Of a stretch of DNA of 64,000 nt, positions 1 through 14,777 are shown one piece after another; within the stretch, counting starts at the first letter, position 1, and each line of letters begins with the position of its first letter. This DNA comes from Brugia malayi (Eukaryota; Nematoda; Chromadorea; Rhabditida; Onchocercidae). The stretch lies in assembly GCF_000002995.4 (NCBI RefSeq), contig NW_025062476.1, positions 12,978,501 through 13,042,500 on the forward strand. The letters are read 5' to 3'. The position numbers and the translations under genes were made by a program. The notes beneath the pieces are model-generated. The model saw only the letters and a program-made list of their open reading frames with translations, was not told where the DNA came from and did no database searches.

Positions 1-279
1 ATTTAAACATTTCGCATATTTTTAAGATCTAATTTTTTTCTCTCTTTCTCTCCCTTTTTTTGTTAAAATTGCTTAGAAAATGTTAAGAAGTAACCTTGAA
101 TTCACTTTTTTATCCTTGATCATTTGTATTAGGATTAAAAACTATGAAATTACTAAATTGGAAATATGTATATATTCAGGCTAAAAATTTTTCAACTAAG
201 AATTTTCTTCAATTGATTAGATCGATTATTTCTTATTGGGTGATATTTAAATTTTTTTTTTTTTCACTTTCAATTTCAG

Positions 280-387
280 GTGAACACCGGTGAAATGTTA
301 TCGACAAATTTCATGTTAGCTACTGACATTCAACAAAATCATTTAGATAATTATTTGCAAAACGTTTTAGTGCATGCAAACATTTAA
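280..387 (+). CDS. 3' terminal exon of unidentified gene (partial; gene starts upstream of window)
   Basis: A pyrimidine tract ending in TTTCAG (to 279) is followed by a frame open for 35 codons to TAA at 385-387. The other two frames hit a stop within a few codons, so an exon here must start in phase 0. The peptide begins VNTGEMLSTNFMLATDIQ and ends VLVHANI. It is less A+T-biased than its flanks, which supports coding. I do not recognise a domain. A possible internal donor (GTTAGC at 315-320) would leave two bases and join in frame to the exon at 2920-3073, so this may be a read-through or alternative end of the same gene. Upstream exons lie outside the window. The exon looks real; the gene's identity is unknown. 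Confidence 0.5.
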   Translation: MNTGEMLSTNFMLATDIQQNHLDNYLQNVLVHANI

Positions 388-2919
388 GTTGAAAGTTTGC
401 TGTAATGTAATATTGTTTACAAAAATGTAATATTGTTTTTTTTTTTTTTTTGTGTTTTTTTTTTTTTTTTTTTTTGAGTGCTTCTAATTCATTTGCGATT
501 TATAAGGTTTGCTATTCACCACTAACAAATATAAAATCTCTATTACTCCTTATTTATTTTCTTATTGATATGATTCGATTAGTTTTTTCTTTTTTCTTTT
601 TTTTTTTTTTTTTTTTGTATTTATTAATTTCAAAGCACACAATTGACTTATGATAGCAATGAAATGGCTTTTAGTATGTTTTATTTTTCAAAATATATAT
701 TAGTTAATTTGCTGGTTTTTTTAACACTATTTTTCTGTTTTTTTGTTTTTTTGTTTTTTTTTTTTTAAATAAATGATTCAGTTTTCTAAATCTTGCATGT
801 ATTAAATATTTTAGATTGCTTAAAATTAACATCCGTTTGTTGTATGAGTGTAATGTGTTGCTTTTTAATAATTTTGCAACTATTCCTTGTGCTAATCGTT
901 TTCTGTGTTGAACAGAAAAAAATTACCTTAAAGCTTCTCTATATAGTATTTAAATTTTTTGTAAAACTGATATGAATGATAGCAAATGTAGTATTTGTTG
1001 AATGTAGTTAGCTTCTTTTCAATACATTATTTTATCATTTAATTATCAGTGATCCAATCAACAGAAGTAACAGAAGTATTATTAGTTATATTAGTTAAAC
1101 TATGTGTAAATTGATACAAAAATGATTTATGAATATGTTTGAAAGTCAAGGTTACTTCTTCTACACTTTTTTTTTTTTTACATTTATTACAAAATTCATA
1201 ATAATATTAATAATAATAATTGTACAACTATTCTTTTGCCAATTATTTATTTATGGAATAGGAAAAGTTAGGTAAAAGTTTCCCTATGTAGCATTAAACA
1301 TGTTATAAAGAGCAGATGATTTAAGGAATATTTTAAACAATTTAAAAGACCAGTTTTATTCAGCTCTTGCATTAATGCTTCCCAGGAATACTTAAAAAAT
1401 GAAACTTTAAAAGAATAATTTTTACAATCCGAAAATGTGGTTTAAATAGAAGATGAAAAGTTTTTCTGCCATTAAAAGTTTCATTTTTAAGTATTTGTTG
1501 TACGAATTTATTTACCAAAGTATATATTATGAAGCAATGTGTTTCGATACTTTTTTATTATTATTAATTATTACTATTATTATTGCCTATATTCTAATCT
1601 TTATTTTATTTTCTCTATTCTAATTTTTGTTACTTTTATTTCATATTTCATTTTCTGAATTTTCTTTAACAAAGTAATTTCTTTTTTTTTTTTTTTTTTG
1701 CAGCATTGTATCTTAACATTTATTTAATAATTTTGTTTTATCACACTTTTCTGGATGTAGTAAATTTCTTCATTGATATTTGATATGTTTACATTTTCCG
1801 TTCTTCTAATAATACACAAATGAACATTTGAGATAATTCCTTTTTTTTAAAAAATTTTTACAACTATTTACTGATATGATATGAAATATAATGCATGTAA
1901 AATGTAGCAATTCTCTTTTTTTTTAAGAAAAAGAATATTTCATTTCATTCTTAATTGAAAAGAGGAAGGAAAAAAAAAAAATTACTTATAATAATATATT
2001 TGTTGAAAGGTTTTCTTATCATTATCAGTTTTGTTTATTTTTTCTCTTTGTAAATGATTTGATATTTTAAAATACAAATGCTTTTTTTTTAATTTTTATT
2101 TTTGCTATGTTTTCAAATATTTTATGCTTTTATTATTTACAAATGCTTTTTTTTTTTGCTGTTCATTGATCATGTGCGTCAATTTGTAATTTGTATTGTT
2201 AACAAATGGAATGATTCATCCTGATAATTTTAATTTTAATTCTTTTTTTTTTTTTTTGAATTGTACGATGGCTATATTATAAATTGATTATAAATCATCA
2301 AATTTATAAAGATTTTTTGATTATCATAACAATTAGAATGATTGGCAAGTTTTGAATGGATTTATTGCTTATATATGACAATTAAAAATAACTTTTTTCA
2401 AAAAAAAAAAAAAAACTAAATTTATTGTTTTTTTTTTTTACTGTATTAAATTTACTATAACCTTGCTTCATTTTCTCTTTTCTTCTCCTTTTCCTTTTCC
2501 TTTTTTTTTTTTTTTTTTTTTTTTTTGTTTTTTGATGATAAAAGGAATAACTTTGGCAATTTATACTTTACAGCAATGAAGAAATTGCTCAATTTAATAA
2601 TTTTAGTTTATGTTATGCATAATTATCAACATTAGGATCGATTAACATCAATTATTTTGTAATTAAATGATTAAATTTGAAGTTTTTGAGGTATAATTTT
2701 GAGATTGGAAAAGCTAATTTAATCATGAAGCTAATTGGAAATTTCAATCAAAATCCGATTGTAAATAATCAATTTAATAAAAAGTTGTTATTCACAAATA
2801 AAAATTATCTTTTTTACTAATTGATGAATTTCCTCAAAATCACTTATTTCTTGATCAAAAGAAAGAAAAGGAAAAAAAAAAAAAAACGAAATACTTAAAA
2901 AAACAAAAGTACATTTCAG
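388..2919. other. Presumed intron or 3' flank, no exon seen
   Basis: This 2.5-kb stretch separates the two candidate terminal exons. It holds long T runs and A+T-rich sequence. Short open frames, such as the one at 793-975, are low complexity and lack splice context. A 15-bp inverted pair (85-99 with 1146-1160) spans the first exon. Confidence 0.5.
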
Positions 2920-3073
2920 TCCCACATCCATATCACTACAATCGATATCAATGACCGGTTCGTATTATTCGGCTTTTACAAATTTGGATTCATTAATTTC
3001 AACAACAAATTCTGCATCATGCGACAATTACAGTGCACTGTCACATCCATCTGTGTCATTCGAAATGATCTAG
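2920..3073 (+). CDS. Ser/Thr-rich C-terminal exon of unidentified gene (partial)
   Basis: An acceptor ACATTTCAG ends at 2919. With one leading base the frame is open for 50 codons to TAG at 3071-3073. The peptide starts PTSISLQSISMTGSYYSAF and ends HPSVSFEMI, with many Ser and Thr residues. A second frame (zero leading bases) also stays open to 3084, but it uses mostly C-ending third positions, unlike the A/T-ending codons of the other genes here, so the Ser/Thr frame is preferred. No enzyme motif is visible; it reads like a disordered protein tail. It most likely belongs to the same + strand gene as 280-387, either through the donor at 315 or through an exon outside the window. Confidence 0.5.
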
Positions 3074-4142
3074 AAACTATATAGATCAATTATCATCCAA
3101 AATTATTCTCAATTTTTATAGTTTTATTTTTTTTCTTAATATACATGAGTTTGAGAAAATAATTATAATTGTTCCAGTTCTTTTTTTTTTTTTTTTTGAT
3201 TTTTTTCAAATTATTTTTATTATATTATTTAAATTTTGTTTATTTCTATCATTACAAAATTTATCATTTCAATCAGATATCATATATATATATATATTTA
3301 GTATAAATACAAATTTTAAAATTATAAAAACATTCCTATCATTTCTTTTACTTCTATTACTACTGTGTGCAATTTTTAATGAACATTTTAATTTTTGTTT
3401 TTTTTTTTTTTTTTTTTATCTTTTTCTTTCTTCTTTCATTTTTTTTTTATCATTTATTTTCTGGATGAACATACTGTATACATTTGCTTATCAATGATAT
3501 ATATTATCGAATAGTATTATAAGAATCAATTATAAAAGTTATTAATTTTGTAATATTTTTTATTCATTAAATTTATTCATTTTAACATCTTATCAATTAG
3601 TTTTTTGAATTAAAAAGAAAAAAAAAAGAACGCTATCAAGATTTTGATTTTATCATTTTTAATCATAAATAAAAATACTTATAATGTATTTTTGTATGTT
3701 AGGTTAAATGAAATGTTAATTAATTTTTATTTAGTATTTTGTTTCTAGTTTTTTTTTTTTTTTTTTAAACATATATATTTTAATTTTTGTAAATGGAAAG
3801 GCGAATTTTTGAAATTTTATTAAATTATCACGAAATTTGTTCATTAGATGATATTATCTTTGTCAAAGATTATACCTTGTTTTGAAATGAAATATGTATG
3901 TTATATATCTATAATTCATGAAATTTTTGATGGAAGAAATTCATGAAGAATTCTTGTCTAAATTAATAATTAATCGATTATTACATTAATAAATAATAAA
4001 TAAAAAATTGAACAAATTAAACAGACTGCATTGTTGAAATTATACCAATTGTGTTATCTGTTAGCTTTTAAAATAATATTTTTCTTGCATCTTCAATTTA
4101 TTTTATCATTTGAAGTGATAAAAGTTAATATTTTTATAATTA

Positions 4143-4177
<35 letters not shown>

Positions 4178-4521
4178 GTTATTTATCATTTTATATTAAA
4201 TTTGAGCGTCAATTTCTAATCTTTCATACTTTAGATTGTAAATTATATTTTTAATTGTTATGTAATAATACTACCTGTTATGTTTACTATTTGATATTAT
4301 TGTTTTCATTTTAAATTAATAATAATACTCACTTGTTGATGTATTTATTTTATGCTTTTTTATTTTTATCGTCAAATATTTGATCAGCAATTTTATTAAA
4401 AAATTAGTCAAAAATGTGTTTAATTTCTGCATATTACAGTTTGTTTATACAGAATGTTTTTTTTTTTTTTTTTAAATTTTATATATTTAATAAAACGGAA
4501 GAGAGTGGAGGAGAGGAATTT

Positions 4522-4557
<36 letters not shown>

Positions 4558-6060
4558 TTTACATATTTTTAGAATAAACAGCAAATAATTAATTAGATGT
4601 GATTATGTAAGAAGAAATGTCGCACTTTTTGTTTTTTCATTTTAAAAAAAAAAAAGTAATTATTAATCAAAATATTTACAAAATAAACAATGGTTCTCTC
4701 TCGAAATAATTCATTCTGCTTATTATTATCTCAAGAATCTTTAAATTATACATTTCATAATTACTAAACTTTTCTCTAATACTACTTTTTATTATATTAA
4801 ATTTACAAAATAGACAAATTTTTTGATAACATTAGAAACGATAGTCAATTAATTCAACAAAATTTTAAATATAATTAATTTTTATTATAGTTAAATTCAG
4901 AATTTCAAAAAATGCAAATATACAAAAAATACAAATAATCGCTAAAAGTGATGATAATGATAACTAAAAGTGATGATAAATGCCAAAAGTAATGATAATG
5001 ATTTAATGATGATAATAGTAACAATATTAATGAATGATGATAATTGTAATTACCATGATAATAAATGATGATAATAGATTGAAAATCATTTGGAAAATGA
5101 TAGTGAAAAAGTGAAATAGAAGAAAATAAGAATGAAGAAATGAAAATTTATGATTGTTTGAAAACATTTTTGTTTCGATTCGTCATTCATTCATTTAAAT
5201 TTACACAAAAAAAAAAAAAAAGAAAAAAATGAAAGAAAGAAAATGAAATGAAAGAAATATATTATTGTTTGATATAAAATAAAAGAAATATTTTTCCATT
5301 CTATCATAAATTTTTGTATTCTATTTTTATTGTCTAAAATGAATAAATTTTGTGAAATGTCAAAAAATTTTTCATTTCTTACTTGTTAATGAATTTTCAA
5401 AACAAACAAAATTTGGTAAATTTTTTTTTCTGAAATACGATGAAATTTGATCAACTTTATTAATATTATATATATATATAAATACTTATCATTGATAATC
5501 AGCATGAATACTATAAAATTTATTATTTACATTTTAATTTTATAGTTTATCAGGCAAAAAATAAAAAATTGAAAAAAAAAATTCAAAAAAAATAATAATT
5601 ACAATATAATAATAAAAAAAATGTATTGTAAAATTTAATGATAAATGATAAATTTTACATTACCATTTTTTTTGTTTATTTTTTTTTTTTGTTTTTGTCA
5701 CATAAAAATGTTTTCTTTACATCATTTTTGCATTTCAATAATATAATTTGTATATGTTTAATTCAATTTAAAATTCAAATTTATTATATATAAAAAATAA
5801 AAAAAAAAAAGTTATTTGTTAATTAATTCGATAGTATATTTTATGTGTAATACATTTGATATGTAATTTGCTGCAATTCTTATAATCAATTCGTATACTA
5901 TAATATTATTTCTATGCATCTAATTAGCATAGAATAATTAGCACTAATTATTGCAATAGTTTTGCATGGCAAAGTTAATAATTTGTAGTATATAGAAAAT
6001 ACTTACTACATTAAATTCTTTACAAATTATTGCGCTGCATAATAAAAGCTTTATCGAATA

Positions 6061-6127
6061 CAAATTATTATTACTATTATTATTATTATTAATATAAATA
6101 TATATTATATGTTTATACTATTATTAT

Positions 6128-6180
<53 letters not shown>

Positions 6181-6271
6181 AATATATATTATACGTTTAT
6201 ACTATTATTATGTATTATTATTATTATTATTATTATTATAAATATATATTATATGTTTATATTATTATTAT

Positions 6272-6333
<62 letters not shown>

Positions 6334-6390
6334 AATATATATTATATGTTTATACTATTATTATGTATTATTATTATTATACATAAATAA
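6061..6390. repeat. Composite TTA microsatellite with four spaced copies of a 30-40 bp A/T segment
   Basis: Arrays of TTA alternate with a conserved segment (AATATATATTATA followed by GTTTATACTATTATTATG) at about 6096, 6180, 6240 and 6332. The number of trinucleotides between segments differs, so this is a higher-order array, not a simple microsatellite. The period is a multiple of three, which keeps poly-Ile/Tyr frames open without coding meaning. Confidence 0.85.
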
Positions 6391-9300
6391 TAATAAATTT
6401 CTGAAGGAATTATCCAATAGAATAATTATCAACAATCATTATGTGATAAAAATAATCATATTAATTATAAATAAGCAAGCAATGAAATTTAATAATAATA
6501 ATAATAATAAAAGTACTATTATCCAAATAAGTCAAGTGAAAATCTACAATAACAATAACAAATTTTAAATTCACTGATTCAAAATAATAACTCAAAATAC
6601 TTTGAATTTTTCAAAATAATATGCCAATGTATCATTTCTTTTCTTTTATTAAAAATATTAAATTTTTACAAAAAAGAGGAAAAAAAAAAACAAAGCAAAG
6701 TGTAATGTTTGATATTTATCACAAATTAATTAATGAAGTCAAATTGCTAAAAAAAAAATCAATAAAATCAATAAATATTGATTTTTTTTTCGTACATTTG
6801 ATAAATGGCAGAATTATCTGCGAAAAGGATTCATTGTTGCGTAAACAATCATTAAAATGTGTCACTTGCTTAGCTTTTCCTTTAATTTTAACCTTACACT
6901 CACATTTGTATTTAAATTTTTTTTTTTTCGGGTAGGGACGGGGAGTGGTAATTACTAATTAATATAAAGTTTAAAAAAAATTTTGGTTAAAATTATAAAA
7001 TAATTTCCTATTACAACTTTTTTCTTTCTATCTCTTTCCGCGTCTCTCTCCCTCTCCCTCCTCTTTAAAATATTGTATTTTTATTAGTTATCGTAAATCA
7101 TTCATATTGTTAGCATTTATTTACATCTCTCTACCTCTCCCCTCTCTCTCTCTCTTTCTCTCCCCCTCTCTCCCTCTCTCTCTTTTTTCTCTTCAATCAG
7201 TTGTTTGGGTATTTTCGTTGATTATTGATTGGAATATATATTATATTTTAAAATGGGATAAACACTTTTGTATGTTTCTAAAGGGAAACAAATATGTAAA
7301 CAACATTTTAATCAGATTCAATTTTCAGTAAAATTAGTTTCAATCAATAAACATTTTAATCATTTGAAAATTCACTCTAACATTAAACACAAATTGATTT
7401 TTATTTTTTCTCATTTTGCTGTTTTTTTTTTGAAAATTTTGTAGTTCAAAAAATTGTTTTAAAATATTATTCAAAAAAAAAAAAAAAACAAGTATTATAT
7501 GAAATGATTAATATATACTTTTAAAATTTTATTGCTGTTATTTAGTTCAAAGAAATTTAAGTTTTCATTTAAATGAGAATGAAAATATAATTTGAATAAT
7601 AATTATGCAAATTTAAATTTCTTTTTTTAAAATAATTGCTGATTTTATCAAAGAGACATTAAAATAAGCGCTTAAATAAATTTTTTTTTTCTTTTTAAAA
7701 AGAGAAAGAAATTAAATTTTCATGTAATCAATAAAAAAGAAATTAAAAGAATTGAAAATGATCTAAGTTAATTTCTAAAATATTACAGCAAATATAACAA
7801 CAACTCTTTACAAATTTAAAATTTTTTTCATCTTACAAATTATTAAAATTAATGAATGAGTTAGATTAAATGATAATGAAAATATTAAATGTTTGTTTGT
7901 TTGTTAAACTATGATAGATGATTGATAAGAGAAATGGGGGAAAATGCCATCAAAATATATCTTTTCATTCATTAATTTTCAATTATTTAAACATGAAATG
8001 AATTATTAAAATTTGGAAATTAAATTAATTAAAAATTAAATTAATTAAAATCCTTTTCTAAAATATTTTTTTTTTTTGTATAGAAATAATTTAAAATGCT
8101 TTTTGCATTGAAAATTATGAAATTTTATTTGGTCAAAATTAATTTTAAAATATTTTTTTGAAATTTAACATATATAAAAAAAAGTGAATAGCGTAAATTT
8201 AAAATGTAAACATAGAGCTGATAAAATGCTATCAACTTTAGCAATTTTGTTGTAATATTAGCTGCCCAATGATAGCAATAAATAAACATAAATAAATAAA
8301 CAATTTGAATTTCGGTTTTGAATTTTTCTTTTCTTATAATTATTACATTAGTTGGTTATTTATTTAATATTTTTAATAATTTTGTGCGAGAATTAAAACT
8401 GAAATCAAAAATCAAATATGCAAATTTAAGTAATGTTTTTGCTATTTCTTTTTCATTTTTGGTTATTATATCATAATAGATGATAATGAAATGATCAAAA
8501 TTATCAATTAATTTCATACCTCATTCAAATTTTTAATTATTCTGAAAATTTTTATCGCAATTTTAGCAAAATTTTTTTATTGGTAAAAAAATTTATCAAT
8601 TTTATGTTTTTGGCTAACATTAAAAGCTTCTATATAATATTTGAAAGAGTTTTTTTTTTTTTTCATTTATTTGGTTTTTACATTTATTTAATTCTGATAT
8701 TTAATGCATTCAATCTTTTATTATTCAATTATTTAATTTCATTTAATACATTGTATTTATTTAATATATTGTTCGGAATATTTCTTTTTTTTTTATTTTT
8801 TATTAACAAATTTTATCTTTCTTTCATATTATTTATTTATATTTAGGTCTGAACTATTTTTTTTTCTAATTGAAATTTATTTTTAATTTTTTTTCTTATT
8901 AAAATGTATTTTTGATTTTTAATGCAAAATAAATATAATTAATAATGCATCAACAATTATATTATTATATATTGTATTTGGACAAAATATTTTTGTTAAG
9001 AACAAATATTTTTTTTTTTTAATTTGAAGTTTGATCATTGTTTTGTTTTGTTTTGTTTTTTTTTTTTTTTTTTTTTTTTGTTTGCTAGACGAAACTATTT
9101 TATAAAATAATTTATTTACATAAGAAGACGAAGTAATTAATATTAATTGTCGTTTTTTACTTCTTTTTTTTTTTTTTGCTTCTTTGATGTTTTGTTGATT
9201 ACTAATGTTTAAAATTAAACCAAAAAAAAAAGTAAAAGTCTTTTGAAGAATTAACGAAAGAAAAATGACGGTAAAATTAGCAAATAATATATTAGAGAGA

Positions 9301-12300
9301 GAATGAAATGACATTTTACACAATTTTCGAAATACCTTTTTGTGTTTAGCATCAAAAATGCATCATTTGAGTTGTGTAACGATGATGATTCTTTAAAAGT
9401 GAAACAAACCATTGCGTATTATTCTGCTTGCTATTGCCGTCTTGTTGCCTACCTCTTCAATGCTTCATTTTTATTTATTTATTTTTTATTTTTATTTATT
9501 TATTTATTATTATTATTATTGTTAATACTATTAATTATTATTGTTACAATTATTATTGAATTTCTTTTCTTTTTTTAAAGAAATAATGAGATTTCTGAAT
9601 TAAATGAGAAATATTTGCGGTGCATTTTTTTTCAGATATTTCGCATCGATAAAATTTACAAAAAAAAAAAAAAAAAAAGAAAGAATAAAAATGCTAACAA
9701 TATGAATTCTTTTCTTTTTTTTTTAAATTTTTTGTTTATTTATTCCATCCGATAATTTAAATATGATTAATTTTTTACCTTTATGCACAACAAATAAAAT
9801 ATTCAAAATAATTGGAATTTATTAATGATAATTATCATTGTTTGATAATTGTTGTTATCATTATTATTAACGATAATTATTGTTATCATTATTATCAACC
9901 TGTTTATATCATTATTATATCATCAATCAAATTAGCTAGTATCATTTATCAGACAGAATATGCTGCTATTAGTTCATTTTGTGAATGTTTGATTGATTTT
10001 TTGAAGTTGTAAAAATTGAAAAAGTCATCTTTTATTGATTATCATATCAACAAGTTAATATCAACGGGAAAAAAAAAACCGGACGAAGACGAAAAGAGAA
10101 ATAAAAAAAAAAAAAAAACCGGAAGAAGAAAGAAAAGAGAAATGATGCAAATAATAGCGTTTTTTTTTTCCAATCATTAATCATATATTTAAATATTTTT
10201 GCAACATTATTATCATGTAATTTAAAATGCATTTAAAAATAACCTGAAATTTATATAATAATAGAATTTCATTCAATTATTTTTACTTAAAATTTAAAAA
10301 AAAAAAAAAGTTAAGAATATCAACCATAAATACCTAATTATAATCAGATGAAATATTGAAAATTTAGTTATATTTCCAAAGATATATAATTAAATTTTAG
10401 TTTAAAAAAAAAGAAACAAATTAATTGAATTGATATTGAAGTATCCATAAATGTAAATTCTTAATTAAAGTCAAACCGGTTAAATAGGAATGTTTTTTTT
10501 TTTCTCTCTGCTTTTCCTTCTCTTTTCATGCTATTAAACTTTGAAAAATAAAAATGAAAAAGAGAGGAACAAACAAAACAAGCAAATTAAATTCAAAACC
10601 GGTATTAATTATCAGGAAAAAAAAAACTAAATAATCATACCTTACCATTTTTAATCATCTGTCAAATTTTTGCAATTAAAATTTTCGCTTTTTTTTCAAA
10701 TCAATCAGTTAGTTTTTATTTATCTATTTATTTTATTATTTTGCGTCCTATTTCATCTCTCACAAATTTAATTCATATAATCCATTATCATCATAAAATT
10801 GTCATAATTTAAAATTTTTTAATTGAAATCAAAAAATGATATAAATCAGTAATCGTAAAATATATTGGAAATTGTTTGATAATTACCAGTAGATAAATTA
10901 TAATATATGGTATTAGGTAAAACTCAATTAATTTGAATTAATAACTCGAATTTTTTTTTTTTTATAGTGAATAATTTTTTTTTGCATTTTATTTGATTTT
11001 AATTATAAATTAAATTTGGCAATGTTTTTTTTTTCCACTTTTTTTTTTTTTTTTAAATTTAATTAACAATTGAGAGATTAATAATTTCTTTGAATATATT
11101 AGTAATTTAAATGGAATTAGATGCTTGAATTATGCATATTTTTAAATTACTATTTATTAATTTCATTATTTCTTATCTAAATTCTTTCCACTTATTTGTC
11201 AATTTTTTTTTTTTGTTGTTGTTGTTGTCTTTCTTTTTTATTTCTAATTAAAATTTTTTTTTTATCATTTTTATAGCAAATATTGAATACATTCTTCTTC
11301 CTTTTAACTGAATGGAAAATTGTTTACTTTTCTCTTACTCAAAAAAAAAAAAAAAAAAAAACTTCATATGACTGAAATTAATTTATTTTTAACATACTTA
11401 TATTTCTCTTATCAGTAATTTATTTTGCATCATTTCAAGATAAACATTAAAAAATGTGAAATTATATAAACAATCAAATTAACATTTCATTTATGGAGCA
11501 AAAAAAAAAAAAAGAGAGAGAGAGAGAAAATGAAGCAAAAAAGAAAATAGAAAATGGAACATTGGAAAATTAAATTGAAATTAAATTATCAAATTTTTTG
11601 ATGGATTGATAATTATAAATTTTTTTTCCCATCAATTATCGCTTAGAAATATTCAATAAATTAAGCGATATGAAGAAAAAATTATTAAAATTTAACTCAG
11701 TTTTTTTTTTTTTTTTTCTTTTGAAATAATCATAAAAGTTTTTTTTTTTTTTTTTAGTTTCTGAAATAAACGCAACTAATCCTATTATTAAATAATATTT
11801 TTTGAAAAATATTTATAATATTAAACATTTTTATTTTTTTTTCCTTTTTTTTTTTTTTTTTGGATTTGTTCTATTTTAGTTTTCAATTTTTTTAGAGGGA
11901 AGAAAAAGAACGAAAAAAAAAAATTAAAATTATTAAAATAAAATTATGCTTCTGCTTTTTTTCTTTTTTGAAAATTTTTTTGTTTATTTATACATTTTTT
12001 AATTATTGCAATAAAACATAAAATAATAGTTATTAATATATTTATGTGTTAAATAATATTGAAATTATTTTGCATTATTTTATCTAAATTATTGATTATT
12101 ATTATTTAAATTGATGAAAGGAAACAATCATTTACGTGTATCAACTACGTGTAATACGTGATCCTAATTTTACTCACCCCTAAAACTAACATCAATTACT
12201 AGCAGAATGTAAACAAATAATTAGAGAAATTGTTAGCAAGTACTATCGATTTTTCATTATCAATTTCTCATATATGAAAGAAAAAAATTTCTTCATCCAA

Positions 12301-12670
12301 TAAGAAATATTATTTATTGTATGCGTAAAAGATGCATGAGTAAAAATTTATTGTATGAGTAAAAATAATTTAGTTATTAAAATATCAATCGACAATTTTG
12401 TTAGCAATTTTAAGATATGAATGATTAATTTTAATTAAATTATTAATGAAATAATCATTTTATCATTTTTTTTGATTAATTCAATTTTATTTCTCAATTT
12501 ATCACTGTTGTAGCAGAAATTGAAATGATGATAGTTGTAAATAAATGAAATGAGGCGAAGAATTGATAATTTCGAAAAATGAATCATCAATATACTATCA
12601 TTTCTTTTCTCTCTTTCCCTCTCTCTCTCCCTCCCATTTATAAAACATAGTGAATCATCAATAAAAAGTA

Positions 12671-12671
<1 letters not shown>

Positions 12672-12727
<56 letters not shown>

Positions 12728-12750
12728 TAATAATTATTATTATTATTTGT
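12672..12750. repeat. AAT trinucleotide microsatellite
   Basis: Near-uninterrupted AAT units to about 12723, then imperfect AAC/AAT/ATT units that turn into TTA, giving a small inverted A/T structure at the 3' side. Confidence 0.9.
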
Positions 12751-13059
12751 AATTAACAATTATTTTAATTAATTAATTTATTTTCATATGGTTTAAAATT
12801 TGATCTAATATGTTATCACACATTTTTTTTTTTCCAATTTTGTGTTTTTTCTTTTTTTAAAACAAAAAACAGAGTTTTGTGATTACTTAGAAGTTAGAAT
12901 TTTGAGTGGAAATATCGTAGGTTAAATTAAGTTAGACTTTCATTCAATAATAAAATGTTTATATAGTTATGATAATAAACGTTATACGTCAAAATATTAC
13001 TTTCAATAAACGTATTACGTGGAAATATTACTGATCCATCATTTGTTGAAAATACTTGT

Positions 13060-13310
13060 AATATATAAATATTATGTATGATAATAGTTATATCAACCAT
13101 AAATCTTGCTCTGATCATCATTTTTATCACTATTGTCATTGTCACCATTATCATTATAATTTTCGCTCTTATCACTGCTACTCTTATCACTACATCATTA
13201 TTACTGTCATCATAATTTTTTTCAATTTTTTGTAGCAAATATTATGTATAATAATAGTTCTATAACATTAAATCTGGCTCTAATCATCATTTTTATCACT
13301 ATTATCATCG
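13060..13310. repeat. Imperfect direct duplication (about 75 bp, two copies)
   Basis: The segment around 13066-13135 (AAATATTATGTATGATAATA followed by a stretch ending CATTTTTATCACTATTGTC) recurs at about 13236-13305 with a few substitutions and then runs into a TCA-rich array. Confidence 0.7.
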
Positions 13311-13971
13311 TTATCATCATCATCATATCAGTACCATAACATTTATCGCTTTTATTATGCCTTTTTTTCTCTAAATAAATTGTTAGTTTCGATTACACAA
13401 AATATTTGTTTACACTTTTTGCTTTCATAGATCATAAAAAAAACGAAGAAATTCTTTTTCCTTGATTGCATCACCAATGCAAATAATATTTGTTTATCAA
13501 ATATATATATATTTTTTTTAATTTGTTTATTTTGAATTGTTAGTTATTGACTTATTTGATGAATTCATATTAATCTAAAATATGATTTAGTACAAAAAAA
13601 TATAATATTATAGGTTTAAAAAGAGAAAAATACTATTAAAATGTCTTCTCTCTTCTTATTTTTTTTTTTTAAAACTCTTTGATAAAAAATATCAAACGTT
13701 CAAAATATTTTTATTTTTCTCTTTTTCGTTCTGTCATCTTATCATTCCTTTTTACTTTGAATAAATTTAAAATTTTAATTTAAAAATTTTTTCTTCTAAA
13801 AATTGAATTTATACTGTCAGATATTTAAAAATGTTTAAGAAAGAATTTAAATTATTTTGAATAAAAGAAAAAAAAAAAGCAAATAAGAAATTTTTTTTTT
13901 AATTTTTTAAATACTTGATCTTTTGATAAATCGTTGTTGGTGTCTTTTTTTTCTTTTTCTTCTTCTACAAA

Positions 13972-14090
13972 ATTATTTCAGAGTTATGATAAAGTAATGA
14001 AAAAATTAAAATTATTTTAGAGTTATGATAAAGTAATGAAAAAATTAAAATTATTTTAGAGTTATGATAAAGTAATGAAAAATTTACGGA
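13972..14090. repeat. 39-bp tandem repeat, three copies
   Basis: The word GAGTTATGATAAAGTAATGA starts at 13981, 14020 and 14059, a fixed 39-bp period. Copies are almost identical, so the expansion is recent. Confidence 0.9.
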
Positions 14091-14777
14091 CATATGTTAA
14101 AAAAAAAGGAAAAGTTAGTATAAAATAAAGTTATGGATTTAAATAATTTAAATATAATTTAATTTAAATATGTGAAAAAACATTTGAACACAAAAGTTTT
14201 TTTTTTGAATCTTAAATTATCAAAAAAATTTAACAAAAAAGAAAGCTCATAATATTGCTTAATGACATTTTACTTATCATAAATGTATAAAAAATTCAGT
14301 ATGTGAAATAATTTTCCGGAATGAATTACTGAATTACTGATTTTTTTCTTGATAACATTCAGCTAATTCAAATCAGTACATTCCAGTTTTGTGTGATTTA
14401 TTGCTGAAAAAATTTATCTGTATAATTTTTTTTTTTTTAAAAAAAAAAAGCAAGCGGATATTATATGAAAAATTTTTTTGAACTTAAATTAATCTTTTCT
14501 AAGGTTAATTTAAATTTATAAAATTACAAATAGTTTTTCAAAAATTTACAAATAATTACTGAAAAAAGTTTTTTCTTTCTTTTCTGGGAAATTTTGAAGT
14601 CGCAAATGTGAAATAATTTAACATTTCTTTTCTTTCTCTTTTTATTTTTTTATTTTTTGATGATTGTAAGGATGAAAAAAAAAAAGGAAAAATTAGATGA
14701 AAATTAATTTTAATTGCGTCAAAATGAATAAGAAATTAAAATTTGAATTGAAATATTAATTTTAATATGAATTATGC

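Noticed and set aside
2920..3084. Alternative reading frame of the terminal exon (zero leading bases, ending at 3084)
   Set aside because: Open, but its codons end mostly in C, unlike every other gene here; the Ser/Thr frame fits better.
6621..6935. 104-codon + strand open frame
   Set aside because: Residues follow A and T runs; no splice context and no recognisable motif.
8919..9323. 134-codon - strand open frame
   Set aside because: Dominated by lysine runs from poly-T on the + strand; not protein-like.
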